DNA of 57,594 nt from an uncultured Phycisphaerales bacterium (GCA_937927975.1 CALEZT010000274.1:1-57594); one strand, 5' to 3'; numbered from the stretch's first letter, positions 17,804 through 28,221 are shown. Numbers and translations: made by a program. The notes: generated by a model from the letters alone, not told the origin.

Positions 17804-19246
17804 ATGAATCGTTCACTGTCTTATGTGGCTGCTGCTGTGGCCATATCGGTTTGGGCAGTTGCGCCCGCCCTGGCCAACGAGGATCCCGGACTCCGAAGGA
17901 AACCGAACATTCTCTTGATCCTGCTTGATGATCTGGGTTGGATGGACTTGGGCTGCCAGGGCAATCCGCGAGTGGATACGCCGCATATCGACCGGCTTGC
18001 CCAACAGGGAATGCGGTTCACCGACGCCTATGCCGCCGCACCGGTTTGTTCGCCGACGCGGGCCGCCGTGCTGACGGGCCTTTCGCCCGCACGCTTGAGG
18101 ATTACCAATCACATCCCCGACCAGAAGGGATTCATTCCCGATGGGGCCAAAGTGCTGCCGGCCGAGATGCTCGATCATCTGCCGTTGGAACGGGTGACCG
18201 TGGCCGAGCGGCTGCAAAAGGCTGGATATGCCACAGGGTTCTTCGGCAAGTGGCACCTGGCCGGGAGGGCGGGGCCCGAAGGCAAGGGACTGGTTGAGTT
18301 CTATCCCGAACATCAGGGCTTCATGGTAAACGTGGGAGGATGCAGCCATGCGGGTCCTCCGACCTATTTCGATCCGTATCGCATCCATACCTTGCCGAAC
18401 CGTCGTCCAGGGGAGTACCTCCCCGACCGGATGGCGGACGAGTTGATCCAGTTCATGCGGACCCACCGCGACGGTCCGTTTCTGGCCTTCCTGTGGGAGT
18501 ATGCCGTTCACTATCCGATGGAGGCGCCTGCCGACCTGATCAAGAAGTACGAATCGCGCGTCGGACCGGGCGTCAAAGACCCTCGCTATGCGGCTATGAC
18601 CGAGGCGATGGACGCCGCCATAGGAAAGATACTGACGGCTTTGGACGACCTCGGGCTGCGGGACAACACGCTGGTGATCTTCACCTCCGACAACGGGCCT
18701 TTCCTTGGCGTTGCGGATGCGAAACCGCTTCGCTCGGGCAAGGGCTATTTGTACGAAGGCGGAATTCGCGTCCCCCTGATCGTCCGCTGGCCCGCTCATG
18801 TGCGGCCGGGCTCGGTGTGCAGCGCGCCTGTGATCAGCATGGATTTCTATCCGACCATCCTGGAGGCGGCGGGCATCTCGCAGGATACCTCGGAGCCGCT
18901 CGACGGCGAGAGCCTTATGCTGTTGCTCAAACAGGCAGGGGACCTGAAACGTCAGGCGATCTACTTTCACTATCCCAACTACGCGTTCCACCGCAGCAAC
19001 CGCCTGGGTAGCGCCATCCGCAGAGGCGACTACAAGCTGATCGAGTTTTTCGACGACGCATCGGTTGAACTGTACAACCTCCGGGACGATGTGGGCGAGA
19101 CGCAGGACTTATCGGCGAAGCGGCCCGAAGTTGCCGCCTCACTGAGATCGGAGTTGGTCCGGTGGCGAGAGGCTTCGAGCGCCGCGATGCCGCGTCGTGC
19201 CGACCACGGCAGCGCGGAAGCCCCAATGGGCGACGGGCGTGACTGA
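17804..19246 (+). CDS. Secreted type I sulfatase (CSPTR)
   Basis: Exported sulfatase of 480 residues with a Sec-type signal peptide (MNRSLSYVAAAVAISVWAVAPALA) instead of a Tat signal. The start at 17804 follows AGGA with normal spacing. PNILLILLDDLGW holds the metal Asp pair; Cys82 in VCSPTRAAVLTG is the formylglycine residue, here with Thr in the C-x-P-[ST]-R motif; FTSDNGPF contributes further ligands. The C-terminal segment LFHYPNY-like (here YFHYPNYAFHRSN) and LIEFFDDASVELYNL are typical of the arylsulfatase A-like branch. It is the second gene after the isomerase-like gene and ends just before the convergent LamG gene. The sulfated target sugar is not determinable. Confidence 0.93.
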   Translation: MNRSLSYVAAAVAISVWAVAPALANEDPGLRRKPNILLILLDDLGWMDLGCQGNPRVDTPHIDRLAQQGMRFTDAYAAAPVCSPTRAAVLTGLSPARLRITNHIPDQKGFIPDGAKVLPAEMLDHLPLERVTVAERLQKAGYATGFFGKWHLAGRAGPEGKGLVEFYPEHQGFMVNVGGCSHAGPPTYFDPYRIHTLPNRRPGEYLPDRMADELIQFMRTHRDGPFLAFLWEYAVHYPMEAPADLIKKYESRVGPGVKDPRYAAMTEAMDAAIGKILTALDDLGLRDNTLVIFTSDNGPFLGVADAKPLRSGKGYLYEGGIRVPLIVRWPAHVRPGSVCSAPVISMDFYPTILEAAGISQDTSEPLDGESLMLLLKQAGDLKRQAIYFHYPNYAFHRSNRLGSAIRRGDYKLIEFFDDASVELYNLRDDVGETQDLSAKRPEVAASLRSELVRWREASSAAMPRRADHGSAEAPMGDGRD

Positions 19247-19249
19247 GCT

Positions 19250-19272
19250 GTGTGGTAGGGGCTCCGCCACAC
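19250..19272 (+). terminator. Possible hairpin terminator between convergent genes
   Basis: GTGTGG (19250-19255) pairs with CCACAC (19267-19272) around an 11-base loop that may pair further (GGGG with CTCC). It starts four bases after the sulfatase stop and lies before the stop of the convergent LamG gene. There is no T tract, so this is only a candidate. Confidence 0.35.
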
Positions 19273-19321
19273 CCGTCGCTTCTGCTCTGCTGTCAGGGTG
19301 GAAATGCCAGATCCATCCGTT

Positions 19322-21685
19322 TCATTGCGCGTTGGAGTCGAGCCGGATATCGTCGATGAAGACCATGCCCTTGCCGCCCGTGTTGCCGAGTCGCTCCAAT
19401 CCGATGGCCAGTGACGTGACATTACTGACGCTGCGTGTGGTCAAATCGATGCGCCACGTCTGCCATTGGGCCAGCTTCAGGTTCGCGGAATCTCCCGTGT
19501 AGGAGATCTTGGTGTTGTTGATTTTGACATACATCTGCATGGCGGCGTTGTCCGGATTCCCGTAGAACCGCAGCGTCAGGCCCTTGATGCCATAGTCTCT
19601 CCAATCTTGCGGGCCGGCGAAGGTTCGTGTGGTCTCCGAATACGCGGCGCTCGTATTGTCATACGCCAACGGCATGGACTGCCTGCCGCTGTTGACAATT
19701 GCCCGCTCGGCGAACGGTGCGATTTCATAGCCCACCAAGGCGCCGTTTGTTGCCACGCCCCAGCCATCTACCCAGGTCTGGAAGATCGCGCCGCCGGCTT
19801 CCAGATCGTTCGTAAACCGCTCGAAATCGTCCACGACGAGGTACTCTGCGGTTGAGAAGCTCCAGACCGGGCCATGCCATGCAGCGGGGACTTGGGTCTC
19901 GTTCACCTCCACGACCTTCCAGAAATAGTTCGTGCCCAGGGTCAGGGCAGGGGGGTAGACGGCCTCGGTCACCGTCGCAACGGGGGCCACGCCATCGATC
20001 ACGTCCTGTTGATCGGTGCCCAGGTACACGTTGTGTTTGGCTGCCTCCCGTCCCGCTCGCCAACTCAGGGTGGTATCCACGGCCACCGCGGTTTGACCGG
20101 AAGTCGGGTTCGGCTCTCTGGGGTAAACCGGTACGCTGAAGAAACGCACCTCGCTCAGACCATATTGAGGGAGGAGCCCGCCCCAGTTGCTGTTGATGGT
20201 CAGTCTGACGTGCTTGGCCACAATGCCGCCCAGATCGATGATCGTGTTATGAGCATAGTCTGGCTTGCCGGTGGCCCGGGCGAACTGGGCTGTTTCCATG
20301 GGCATATAGTCGATTCCATTGGTCGAGTAGTCAATGGATACCGCCTTGACCCCATATCCGATCGCGGGCTCCAATCGGCCATTGTGGTTCCAGACCCACA
20401 TCTCGTGGAGCTTCAGAGTCGTGTCGAACTCAAACTCGATCCAGGCCGGTCCCGCTGCGCCCGAGGCGGTCAACCACATGGCGGTCAGCGTATCGGAGTG
20501 CAGATCATTCGCCAGCCCGGCGTTGTTGATGGTGTTCTCCGGGCCTTGACCTTCCGCAGCGCTGGAGGCGGTGGCGGTGATGGTCCGGCCGTCCACCGGA
20601 TAGGCCAGCGGCTCGGTCGTGAACTGCCATACCTCGCCTCTGTGAATGGCGTAGTCGGGGGCGCCGTTGACCTCATCGATACGCCAATAGTAGGTTGTGC
20701 CCAGATCCAGGTCAAGGGCGCCATCGACCGGATAATGGTCTTCAGCCTGATCCTGGATCAGAAGTACGTTCAACGAGTTTGTTCTGCCGGCGTTTTGCAC
20801 GTCATCGTAACTGGTGCCGAAGTACACATCATGCGTGCGGGCGTACATACCCGGATTCCAGCGGAGGACCACCGTCTGACGCGGCAGATCCGTCATCCCA
20901 TCATAGGGGGTGGGGTTCGACGCCGTCACAGGCCAGGCCAGATGCATCAACTCAACCACCTGCCCCGGGGTGAGTTCCACGTTGAAGATCGCGACATCAT
21001 CCATGCGACCGATGAAATCCGAAATAGCGTCGCCGGAACAGTCAAAACCGATCTTCACGGTGTCGGTCAGAGTGTCGCCGCGGCCGCCGTAGTAGACCCA
21101 TACGGGACGCAAGTCATCCAGCACACCGTCGACGTAGATGTGTTGTGCCTTGGTCGCGTAGTTCCAGGTTACGCACACGTGGTGCCACATGCCGTCGTTG
21201 ACGGGGGTCTTGCCCCAGATCTCTCCCCCCTGGTTCCCATAGAAATGGACCCCGCCCGCCACCGGCTGTCCCTGCTCCGTGCCGTTTGACAGGTAGAATT
21301 GCTTCTCGTGGAACTGCCAGATCCTGTCCGCATTGCACTTGCCTACGATGGCCACCCCTTGCTCGTGGGTCTGTATCCAGGCGGACATCGAGAAATCGGC
21401 AATGGCCAATTCGGTGACCCAGGCATTGGTTTCCACGTAACTTTCGCCCGTGCCGAACTCCAGAACCGTGCCGCGCTGAGAGTCTTGCACAAAAACCACG
21501 TCGCCCATCAAGGTCCCGGGATTTCGGCCCGTGCCGACATCGGCCGTCGTGGTTCCATCGCGCTCTTCAAAACGCCAGAAACCGACCGGCTCCGGCAATT
21601 GTGCCTCGACGATGCCGCTGCACATCAGGCATATCGCCAGCGTCAGGATAACAAACGGAATCCGAGAACTCAGTGTCTCACACAT
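19322..21685 (-). CDS. Large secreted LamG / discoidin multidomain protein (first copy)
   Basis: A 787-residue exported protein, probably glycan-binding or cell-surface attached. Start ATG 21685 follows AAGGAG; an upstream ATG at 21742 lacks one. Modules in order: signal peptide to about 28; LamG at 32-225 (GFWRFEERDGTTTADVG); a fibronectin-like module with HDVYFGTSYDDV; a discoidin/F5-8-like module at about 365-500 (ITATASSAAEGQGPENTIN, WLTASG, WIEFEFD); a second fibronectin-like module with HNVYLGTDQQDV; and a C-terminal beta-sandwich starting VVDDFE near 612 and ending MVFIDDIRL. No catalytic motif is apparent. It is a close paralogue of the longer upstream gene at 22024-25044, lacking that protein's extra C-terminal LamG. 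Such proteins are common in Phycisphaerae. Confidence 0.78.
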   Translation of the reverse strand: MCETLSSRIPFVILTLAICLMCSGIVEAQLPEPVGFWRFEERDGTTTADVGTGRNPGTLMGDVVFVQDSQRGTVLEFGTGESYVETNAWVTELAIADFSMSAWIQTHEQGVAIVGKCNADRIWQFHEKQFYLSNGTEQGQPVAGGVHFYGNQGGEIWGKTPVNDGMWHHVCVTWNYATKAQHIYVDGVLDDLRPVWVYYGGRGDTLTDTVKIGFDCSGDAISDFIGRMDDVAIFNVELTPGQVVELMHLAWPVTASNPTPYDGMTDLPRQTVVLRWNPGMYARTHDVYFGTSYDDVQNAGRTNSLNVLLIQDQAEDHYPVDGALDLDLGTTYYWRIDEVNGAPDYAIHRGEVWQFTTEPLAYPVDGRTITATASSAAEGQGPENTINNAGLANDLHSDTLTAMWLTASGAAGPAWIEFEFDTTLKLHEMWVWNHNGRLEPAIGYGVKAVSIDYSTNGIDYMPMETAQFARATGKPDYAHNTIIDLGGIVAKHVRLTINSNWGGLLPQYGLSEVRFFSVPVYPREPNPTSGQTAVAVDTTLSWRAGREAAKHNVYLGTDQQDVIDGVAPVATVTEAVYPPALTLGTNYFWKVVEVNETQVPAAWHGPVWSFSTAEYLVVDDFERFTNDLEAGGAIFQTWVDGWGVATNGALVGYEIAPFAERAIVNSGRQSMPLAYDNTSAAYSETTRTFAGPQDWRDYGIKGLTLRFYGNPDNAAMQMYVKINNTKISYTGDSANLKLAQWQTWRIDLTTRSVSNVTSLAIGLERLGNTGGKGMVFIDDIRLDSNAQ

Positions 21686-21849
21686 ATCGAAGCTCCTTCG
21701 GAAGAAGTCCACGGCAACCGGCAGGTCCACTGCTTTGGCCATGGAGCACGTAGAGCGCAGAATGCCTTTGTGGTTCTCTGTACGTCCCCTCGACGTCGAA
21801 TCGGTCCTGTGTCACTGCCCAGCCCACGGGGCTGGCTCCGGAAGAACAA

Positions 21850-21884
21850 GGGGGCCTATGCTGAATCTATCGGCATAGGCCCCC
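21850..21884 (-). terminator. Strong hairpin between the two LamG genes
   Basis: GGGGGCCTATGC (21850-21861) and GCATAGGCCCCC (21873-21884) form a perfect 12-base-pair stem with an 11-base loop. Reading leftward, the stem is followed by CTTGTTCTTCC, moderately T-rich. It lies 140 bases after the stop of the longer LamG gene and about 165 bases before the start of the shorter one, so it probably terminates the first or attenuates the second. The rest of the 338-base gap (21686-22023) shows nothing recognisable. Confidence 0.6.
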
Positions 21885-22023
21885 ATTCATACAATGCCAC
21901 GACCCGGTCGCTCGTCGCCACGAGCAGGGCGAAGCCGAACCCGGCAGTCGCACGTCAACGCCCGAGGTGGTATAGGGCCGTCACACCACGTCCCTGACAT
22001 CGGCGGCGACCGCGCAAGACAAC

Positions 22024-25000
22024 TCAGAACGGTTTGTCAAAGGGCGTCGTCCGACCCGCAAGCCAGGCGATCTCTCCCGCCGAGAGCACTCGATCGTAGA
22101 TCCGGGTTTCGTCGATCAGGCCCAGGAAGAACCGGCTGCCCTGCGTACCGCCCTGGCCGATGACGACATCAATATTGGGCTGCAAGTTGAATACGGCGGT
22201 CGTCGTACTCGCCGGCGTCACATTCATCCCGTCGACATACAACAGCACGTCCATGATTCGACCGCCCTGCGGCACGGTGGCCGCCACATGGTGCCACTCG
22301 TTGTCGATCAGTCGGGGACCGTTGCTTCCGAGGATGTTGCCAGCGCCGTGCTCCACCCGCAGCACCGTGTCGACGCGGAAGTTCATCCGCTGACCGCCCG
22401 CGTTGGTGCCCCAGGCGATGATGTCGCGGCCGTTGGTTGCGGTCTTGATCCAGGCGGAGAGCGTAAGCGCCTGCTGGACTCCGGCCGCGTCGGCCAGAAT
22501 GCCCTTGTAGCCGTCGATGTTCACGTAATCGGCGGTGCCGTTGAGGCTGATGGCCTGGCCGGCCTTGCCCGCCACAAACATCGGAGCGCCCTTGAGACTG
22601 CCATTGCGGCCCTTGCCGGAACTGTCGTTGGCATTCCCTTCAAGCTGGTATTGGGCCTGCAAGCCCGCGGTGCCTGGATCGGCCGGCGTGATCAACTGAC
22701 GCTCGAGAGGGTACAGGCGGATGTCGTCGATGAAGACCATGCCTGTGCCGCCTGTGGCGCCGATGCGGTCGAAGCCGATGCTCAGCGACGTCACATTGCT
22801 CACGTTGTGTCCCGCCAGGTCGATGTAGCACATCTGCCAGCTTGGTCGCTTCAAGCTCTCGGGATCGCCCGTGTAGGAGATTTTGGTGTTGTTGATCTTC
22901 ACGTACATCTGCTGGACCGCATTGTCCACCTTGCCACAGAACCGCAGCGTCAGGCCCTTGATGTTATGTCGGCTCCAGTCCCATGGGTTGTCGAACGTCC
23001 GCTTGGCCTCGGAGTACGTCGCAGTGCCGGTATTGTCATACGCCAGCGGCATGGACTGTCTTCCGCTGTTGATGATCGTCCGCTCGGCAAACGGCGAGGT
23101 CCCATACCCGACCAGCGAACCGTTGGCCGCGACCTCGTAGCCATCGATCCAGGTCTGGAAGATCGCCTTCTCGGCGTCCATGTCGTCCGTGTAGCTCTCG
23201 AAATCGTCCACCACAACATACGCCTCGGTATCGAACCGCCAGACCGGACCGGCCCAGGACGATGGGGTTTCAGCCTGATTGACCTCATCGATCCGCCAGT
23301 AGTATGTGCTGGCCAGGTTCAACGCCGGAGTATAGCTGGTCCCGGTCACCGTCACCACGGGAGCCGTACCGTCGATCACCGACTGCTGGTCGGTGCTCAC
23401 GTACACGTTGTGCTTATCCGCCTCGCGCCCCGCTCGCCAGGCCAGGTCCGTCGCAACGTTCACATTGGTCCGACCGGGCACTGGATTGGGCTCTCTTGCG
23501 AACACGGGCACGCTGAAGAATCGCACTTCGCTCAGGCCGGACTGCGGCAGGATGCCGCCCCAGTTGCGATTGATGGTGAGCCTGATGTACTTGGCCGCAA
23601 TGCCGCCCAGGTCGACCGCCGTATTGGCGGCGTAATTCACTTTGCCCGGGGCCCGGCTGAACGTGGCGGGGGCTCCCAACGTGGCGAAATCCACCCCGTC
23701 GACCGAGTACTCGATGACCACCTCTTTGGCGCCAAGACCCAGCGTCGGCTCCAGCAGCCCGTTGTGGTTCCAGACCCACATCTCATGGAGTCTGAGCACC
23801 TTGTCGAACTCGTACTGGATCCAGGCCGGTCCTTCCGAACCCGGCGCCGTCAGCCACATGGCCGTCAGATCGTCAGAGTGCAGGTCGTTTGCCAATCCCT
23901 TGCCGTTGATGGTATTTTCAGGGCCTTGATCCGCATCGGCACTGGAGGCGGTCGCCTTGATCGTATTGCCGGCGACGGGATAGGCAATCGGCTCGGTTGT
24001 GAAGCTCCAGATCAGGCCCTTGACGGTCGAGGCAGGCGGGGCCGTCACTTCATCGATCCGCCAATAGTAGGTGGTGCCGAACTCGAGCCGGCTGGGCGGA
24101 TCATAGGTCGTGTCGGTCTGCCCCTGGCTGACCAGCAGAGGACTGCCTGTTGTGGCGTTGTTGACGTCCTCGAAAACCGTGCCCAGGTAGACATCGTGGC
24201 TCACGGCCGACTCTCCAGCACTCCAGCCCAGAGTGGCTTCCCGGCGGATATCGACAGCTCCATCCGCGGGCTGGGGCCGGCCGGCCAACTTCGGATCCAG
24301 AGCCAGCGGCCCAAGAACATAGACCTTCGCGACATCCACCGGCGACAACGCATGGTCCCAGATGGCCACTTCGTCGACATCGCCCTGGAAGGTTTCTCGC
24401 TGGCCCACAATGTACAGGGGCTGAGTAGGGTCATTCACGCCCTGGCAGTATCCGGAAGGACCCGCGATGCCGGTCTTGGGATTATAGGCGCCGTTGGGCT
24501 TGAGCTCTCCATTGATGTAGATCGTTGCCGTGTCGGACGCATAGTCGAATGTGCAGACCACATGAGTCCACTCGCCGTCCTGGTATGCGCCCGCAGGAAC
24601 ACGGCACTCGGTGCCCCAGCCGCCGTATGCCTGGAAGCCTCCGATACGGAACCGCAATGGGCTGTCCTCTGAAGTCGGGCGTAAGAGGATATAGTGGCCG
24701 GCCACGCTGGAATCCAATCCCTTGTTCATCAGGGTCTGGTAGCTGGCGTACCGGTCCACCATCCACCAGGCGAACGAGATATCCTTGGTTGTCGGCGTCG
24801 GGGCGGCGCCGGCCAGAATGGAGCGGGTACCAGTGGCGGGCGAATTCAGCGCGAACCCGCCGCCATGTCCGGGTACCCAGGCCACACCGGTGAGCTTGGC
24901 CTCAATATCGTTGACGACATCCTTGGCCACGTCCCCTTCGCCCTCTTCGAAGGGCCAGTACGCAATGATTTCGGCGTTTGCTGCGCCTGCCACCACACCC

Positions 25001-25044
25001 AGAAGCAGGCCCACGGCGATTAAGTACCTCGAACTCTTGCACAT
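22024..25044 (-). CDS. Large secreted LamG / discoidin multidomain protein (second, longer copy)
   Basis: A 1006-residue exported protein. Start ATG 25044 is preceded by GGAGG nine bases upstream and gives the signal peptide MCKSSRYLIAVGLLLGVVAG. Modules: LamG at about 25-240 (IAYWPFEEGEGDVAKD); fibronectin-like (SHDVYLGTVFEDV); discoidin/F5-8-like at about 365-500 (IKATASSADADQGPENTIN); fibronectin-like (HNVYVSTDQQSV); a beta-sandwich from VVDDFE near 610; and a second LamG at about 790-1006 (GLQAQYQLEGNAND). The first five modules parallel the neighbour at 19322 module by module, showing a tandem duplication with gain or loss of the final LamG. The likely role is adhesion to glycans or an accessory to degradation. 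It probably has a long leader from a consensus promoter at 25581-25609. Confidence 0.78.
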   Translation of the reverse strand: MCKSSRYLIAVGLLLGVVAGAANAEIIAYWPFEEGEGDVAKDVVNDIEAKLTGVAWVPGHGGGFALNSPATGTRSILAGAAPTPTTKDISFAWWMVDRYASYQTLMNKGLDSSVAGHYILLRPTSEDSPLRFRIGGFQAYGGWGTECRVPAGAYQDGEWTHVVCTFDYASDTATIYINGELKPNGAYNPKTGIAGPSGYCQGVNDPTQPLYIVGQRETFQGDVDEVAIWDHALSPVDVAKVYVLGPLALDPKLAGRPQPADGAVDIRREATLGWSAGESAVSHDVYLGTVFEDVNNATTGSPLLVSQGQTDTTYDPPSRLEFGTTYYWRIDEVTAPPASTVKGLIWSFTTEPIAYPVAGNTIKATASSADADQGPENTINGKGLANDLHSDDLTAMWLTAPGSEGPAWIQYEFDKVLRLHEMWVWNHNGLLEPTLGLGAKEVVIEYSVDGVDFATLGAPATFSRAPGKVNYAANTAVDLGGIAAKYIRLTINRNWGGILPQSGLSEVRFFSVPVFAREPNPVPGRTNVNVATDLAWRAGREADKHNVYVSTDQQSVIDGTAPVVTVTGTSYTPALNLASTYYWRIDEVNQAETPSSWAGPVWRFDTEAYVVVDDFESYTDDMDAEKAIFQTWIDGYEVAANGSLVGYGTSPFAERTIINSGRQSMPLAYDNTGTATYSEAKRTFDNPWDWSRHNIKGLTLRFCGKVDNAVQQMYVKINNTKISYTGDPESLKRPSWQMCYIDLAGHNVSNVTSLSIGFDRIGATGGTGMVFIDDIRLYPLERQLITPADPGTAGLQAQYQLEGNANDSSGKGRNGSLKGAPMFVAGKAGQAISLNGTADYVNIDGYKGILADAAGVQQALTLSAWIKTATNGRDIIAWGTNAGGQRMNFRVDTVLRVEHGAGNILGSNGPRLIDNEWHHVAATVPQGGRIMDVLLYVDGMNVTPASTTTAVFNLQPNIDVVIGQGGTQGSRFFLGLIDETRIYDRVLSAGEIAWLAGRTTPFDKPF

Positions 25045-25580
25045 AATACTGTTCCTCCAAGGAAATCCCACTATTGCAGACCGTACTTCAGCCACACACC
25101 AAAGCGAGCAATTCTTGATCGTTCCACTGATGTGCCCTGTCTCCTAATACACGACGGGCCCTCGCTGCGAGCTGAATCACCTCCTTCCTGTGACAGGCTA
25201 TACCATAGTTGTCGTGCTGCGCGAGATGGTGAAAGCCATCATTCACGCACCAAGCACAAGACGACCATTAGTCAGTACTCAGGACAACACATTCGTATCA
25301 GCAGGCGAGCAAGAGGCCCCGCAGGAAGACTCCGACCTGCAACGACCGATCTCTGCACTGCAAGGACAAGGGGTTCTGTTCTTTCACCACGTGCGATCAA
25401 GGACAGACGCGGGTCCCGCACGCGACTCATCGATCCATTATGCTGGAGATCATGAAGCGACAAACTTCCGGCTCGTGAGGCCGGCATCTTGATCCCTGCC
25501 CGAGGCAGATAGAGGCTGCATGCACCCCTTTGACTTGCGGCCGAAGGCCGCCCCAAGGAGACCGTACTGCCTTACACATG

Positions 25581-25609
25581 CTTATAACGGATTATCGTGC
25601 TTCTGTCAA
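25581..25609 (-). promoter_or_regulatory. Consensus -35/-10 promoter facing the LamG genes
   Basis: On the minus strand TTGACA (25609-25604) and TATAAG (25586-25581) are separated by exactly 17 bases. The -35 is embedded in CTATTGTTGACAG, which resembles one and a half arms of the ATTGTnnACAAT palindrome. The predicted start near 25574 implies a leader of about 530 bases before the LamG start at 25044. Confidence 0.6.
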
Positions 25610-25720
25610 CAATAGCATCTACGGGTGGCGTCATTTTTCTGTGGATTCCCGGCTTTCCCCCTGAGATATCCTGGGGCCCCGCCAGACGAAGAGAATTCCT
25701 GCCCCTGTTGCGGCGATGAT

Positions 25721-25734
25721 ACAGACGTGTCTGT
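25721..25734. repeat. Short inverted repeat ACAGAC-GT-GTCTGT
   Basis: Perfect 6-base arms around a 2-base centre, the same layout as the ATTGTnnACAAT elements but with different sequence. It lies in the non-coding region between divergent promoters and could be a binding site for another regulator. Confidence 0.35.
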
Positions 25735-26119
25735 AAACCTTTGTCGGCAAAAGACTTGATACAGGAGTCCGTCCCCGCAACGTTCGGGGCAATTCGGCGA
25801 GCACCATACGACGGCTTCCAGCGATGGAATCACAAAATATTTCTTCGTTCGCGCTCACGAGCATCGGCATTATCGGCCTGTATCGTCCGTTTTCATCGAG
25901 CCTGTGTGGAGTGTGTTCAGGGGCGATTGTCCTGTCCTTTGCTCCTGCAAGCAATCCGAGACGAGTTGGCGGAATTTTTTTTCATGGCTGTGGGCAACGC
26001 CGCGGGCAATCTCGTTCAAGCGGGTGATGGAGAGTCCCGATCGTCCGGCGCAGGTCCGACAAGGCTCTCACTGCGTCCGACGCAGCGATCATCAAATCTT
26101 CAAATGATCCCAAAAAATT

Positions 26120-26151
26120 CGATTGTACACAATAGCAAAATATGGTAATAT
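26120..26151 (+). promoter_or_regulatory. Palindromic operator/promoter ahead of the pseudopilin genes
   Basis: CGATTGTACACAATAG (26120-26135) carries TTGTACACAA at 26123-26132. TTGTAC (26123-26128) and TAATAT (26146-26151) are separated by 17 bases. An A-rich tract, CAAAAAATTC, lies just upstream and could act as an UP-like element. The predicted start near 26158 leaves a leader of about 170 bases before ATG 26331. Confidence 0.68.
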
Positions 26152-26330
26152 GCATCGCTACAGGGTCTCGTGAGATTCTGGTTTCGTCGAGCGTCGAGCT
26201 TGCAGACGACATGGGGAGTGCCCTCGAGAGGCGGGGGCAGGGAACGTGGGTCTCTTTCGTGAGGGTGAAGGGAAGTGGGCTGGAAGGACAAAGGGAATGT
26301 GAGAGCCAATCCAGGATCGAAAGGCGGACG

Positions 26331-27230
26331 ATGACACCAAGACAAAGCAATTCGCAGGGATATACGCCGACTCAAGAAGGACTGCCCCGCAGAGCCGCAG
26401 GGTCAAAAGCCTGCGCTATCGCGTATACGCGAACCGGGTTCACGTTGATCGAGCTTCTGGTCGTTGTCGCCATCATCGCGGTGTTGATGGCGATCCTGAT
26501 GCCGGCCCTGCAACGAGCGAGGATGCAGGCCAGGAACATCCAGTGCAAATCCAACCTCAAGAGCTACGGCCTGGTGATGCAGTTGTACACCGCCGACTCG
26601 GACAATCGCCTGCCGGAGTCTTTCAACGGAATCTACTCCAGTAAGACCATCAGCGAAGCGAGCAGCCTCGCGGGCGGGTGGAACCCTTCGGTGCCGGCGG
26701 AATACGATCTCAGGCCGGATGGGACTTACATCCCATACCTGCGGGAAAACGTCAAGAGCAACATCTGCCCGATCTTCCAGGAGGTCTATCGCACGAAATG
26801 GCCTGCGCGCGGGAAAGTCGGTTTCACCTACAGTTTCAACTGGTGGCTCAACGCGGACAAGCCGATCATTTCGCACATCACGAGGGTGAAACATCCGGGT
26901 CGAACGTTCTTCGCCGGCGAAGAGTGCATCTGGCAAATGAACGACAAGGACGGAACGCGGATCAACGGAGCGATCTTCAACGACAACTCCTTGTGCACGT
27001 TCTGGAGCGCCAGTGCGAGTCTGGAATGGGTCAAGGGCTTCAATCCAGGCGATCCGCCACCCTACACCGATGCGTTCGGGGAGTACCACAGGGTGGGAGT
27101 GCGCAAGATCTACTCCGCCATCGCAGACGGCGGGGAATGTGGCGGCGTGAGCAACACCGTGTGCGTCGACGGCTCCGTGCAGGAAGTGACGCCGTTCGAC
27201 ACGTTGCGGTTTGCGATAGGAATCAAATAG
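26331..27230 (+). CDS. Pseudopilin-like protein 1 (type IV prepilin N-terminus)
   Basis: A 299-residue protein with a prepilin cleavage/methylation signal: an unusually long leader of about 37 residues, then [20 protein letters not shown], with the conserved Glu at +5 and a hydrophobic helix. The leader suggests ATG 26331 (AAGGCGG upstream), though a shorter start cannot be excluded. The large C-terminal domain has paired Cys and ends in an [13 protein letters not shown] segment like the DG-containing ends of planctomycete pseudopilin-like (H-X9-DG type) proteins. The N-terminus should direct insertion and cleavage by a prepilin peptidase and assembly with a type II secretion or type IV pilus-like machine, none of which is encoded here. 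It is first of three tandem paralogues behind the palindromic promoter at 26123. Confidence 0.82.
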   Translation: MTPRQSNSQGYTPTQEGLPRRAAGSKACAIAYTRTGFTLIELLVVVAIIAVLMAILMPALQRARMQARNIQCKSNLKSYGLVMQLYTADSDNRLPESFNGIYSSKTISEASSLAGGWNPSVPAEYDLRPDGTYIPYLRENVKSNICPIFQEVYRTKWPARGKVGFTYSFNWWLNADKPIISHITRVKHPGRTFFAGEECIWQMNDKDGTRINGAIFNDNSLCTFWSASASLEWVKGFNPGDPPPYTDAFGEYHRVGVRKIYSAIADGGECGGVSNTVCVDGSVQEVTPFDTLRFAIGIK

Positions 27231-27299
27231 GTCGACCCGGGAGACAGTGGCATGGCGCGCCGACAGATCAAGTCACAAGCTGCGTGGGAAGGGGCAATC

Positions 27300-28139
<840 letters not shown>

Positions 28140-28221
28140 ATCAGATGGTGAGGATGGCCGCACCAACGGCATCCGGAATTCGCACTATTGCGTCCAAGGG
28201 AACATGTCAGGAGTCCAAGCC

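Larger units (their letters stand above)
25045..26119. other. Non-coding region of about 1.1 kb between divergent units
   Basis: No supported gene. The short open frames overlap each other, lack ribosome-binding sites and resemble nothing known. What can be seen: a consensus sigma70-type promoter facing left (25581-25609); a tight hairpin GCGGCC-GAA-GGCCGC (25537-25551); a hairpin CCGGC-N7-GCCGG near 25469-25485; an inverted repeat ACAGAC-GT-GTCTGT (25721-25734); and, on the minus strand, an extended Shine-Dalgarno-like AAGGAGGTGATT with no start codon after it (within 25171-25189). The left half would be the leader of the LamG gene at 25044. Confidence 0.5.

Noticed and set aside
25171..25189. 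Possible 16S rRNA 3' end
   Set aside because: Only about 19 bases match; the preceding conserved 16S sequence is absent, so there is no rRNA gene.
25272..25556. 94-codon minus-strand frame in the non-coding region
   Set aside because: It lacks a ribosome-binding site and recognisable features, and it overlaps hairpins of the predicted leader.
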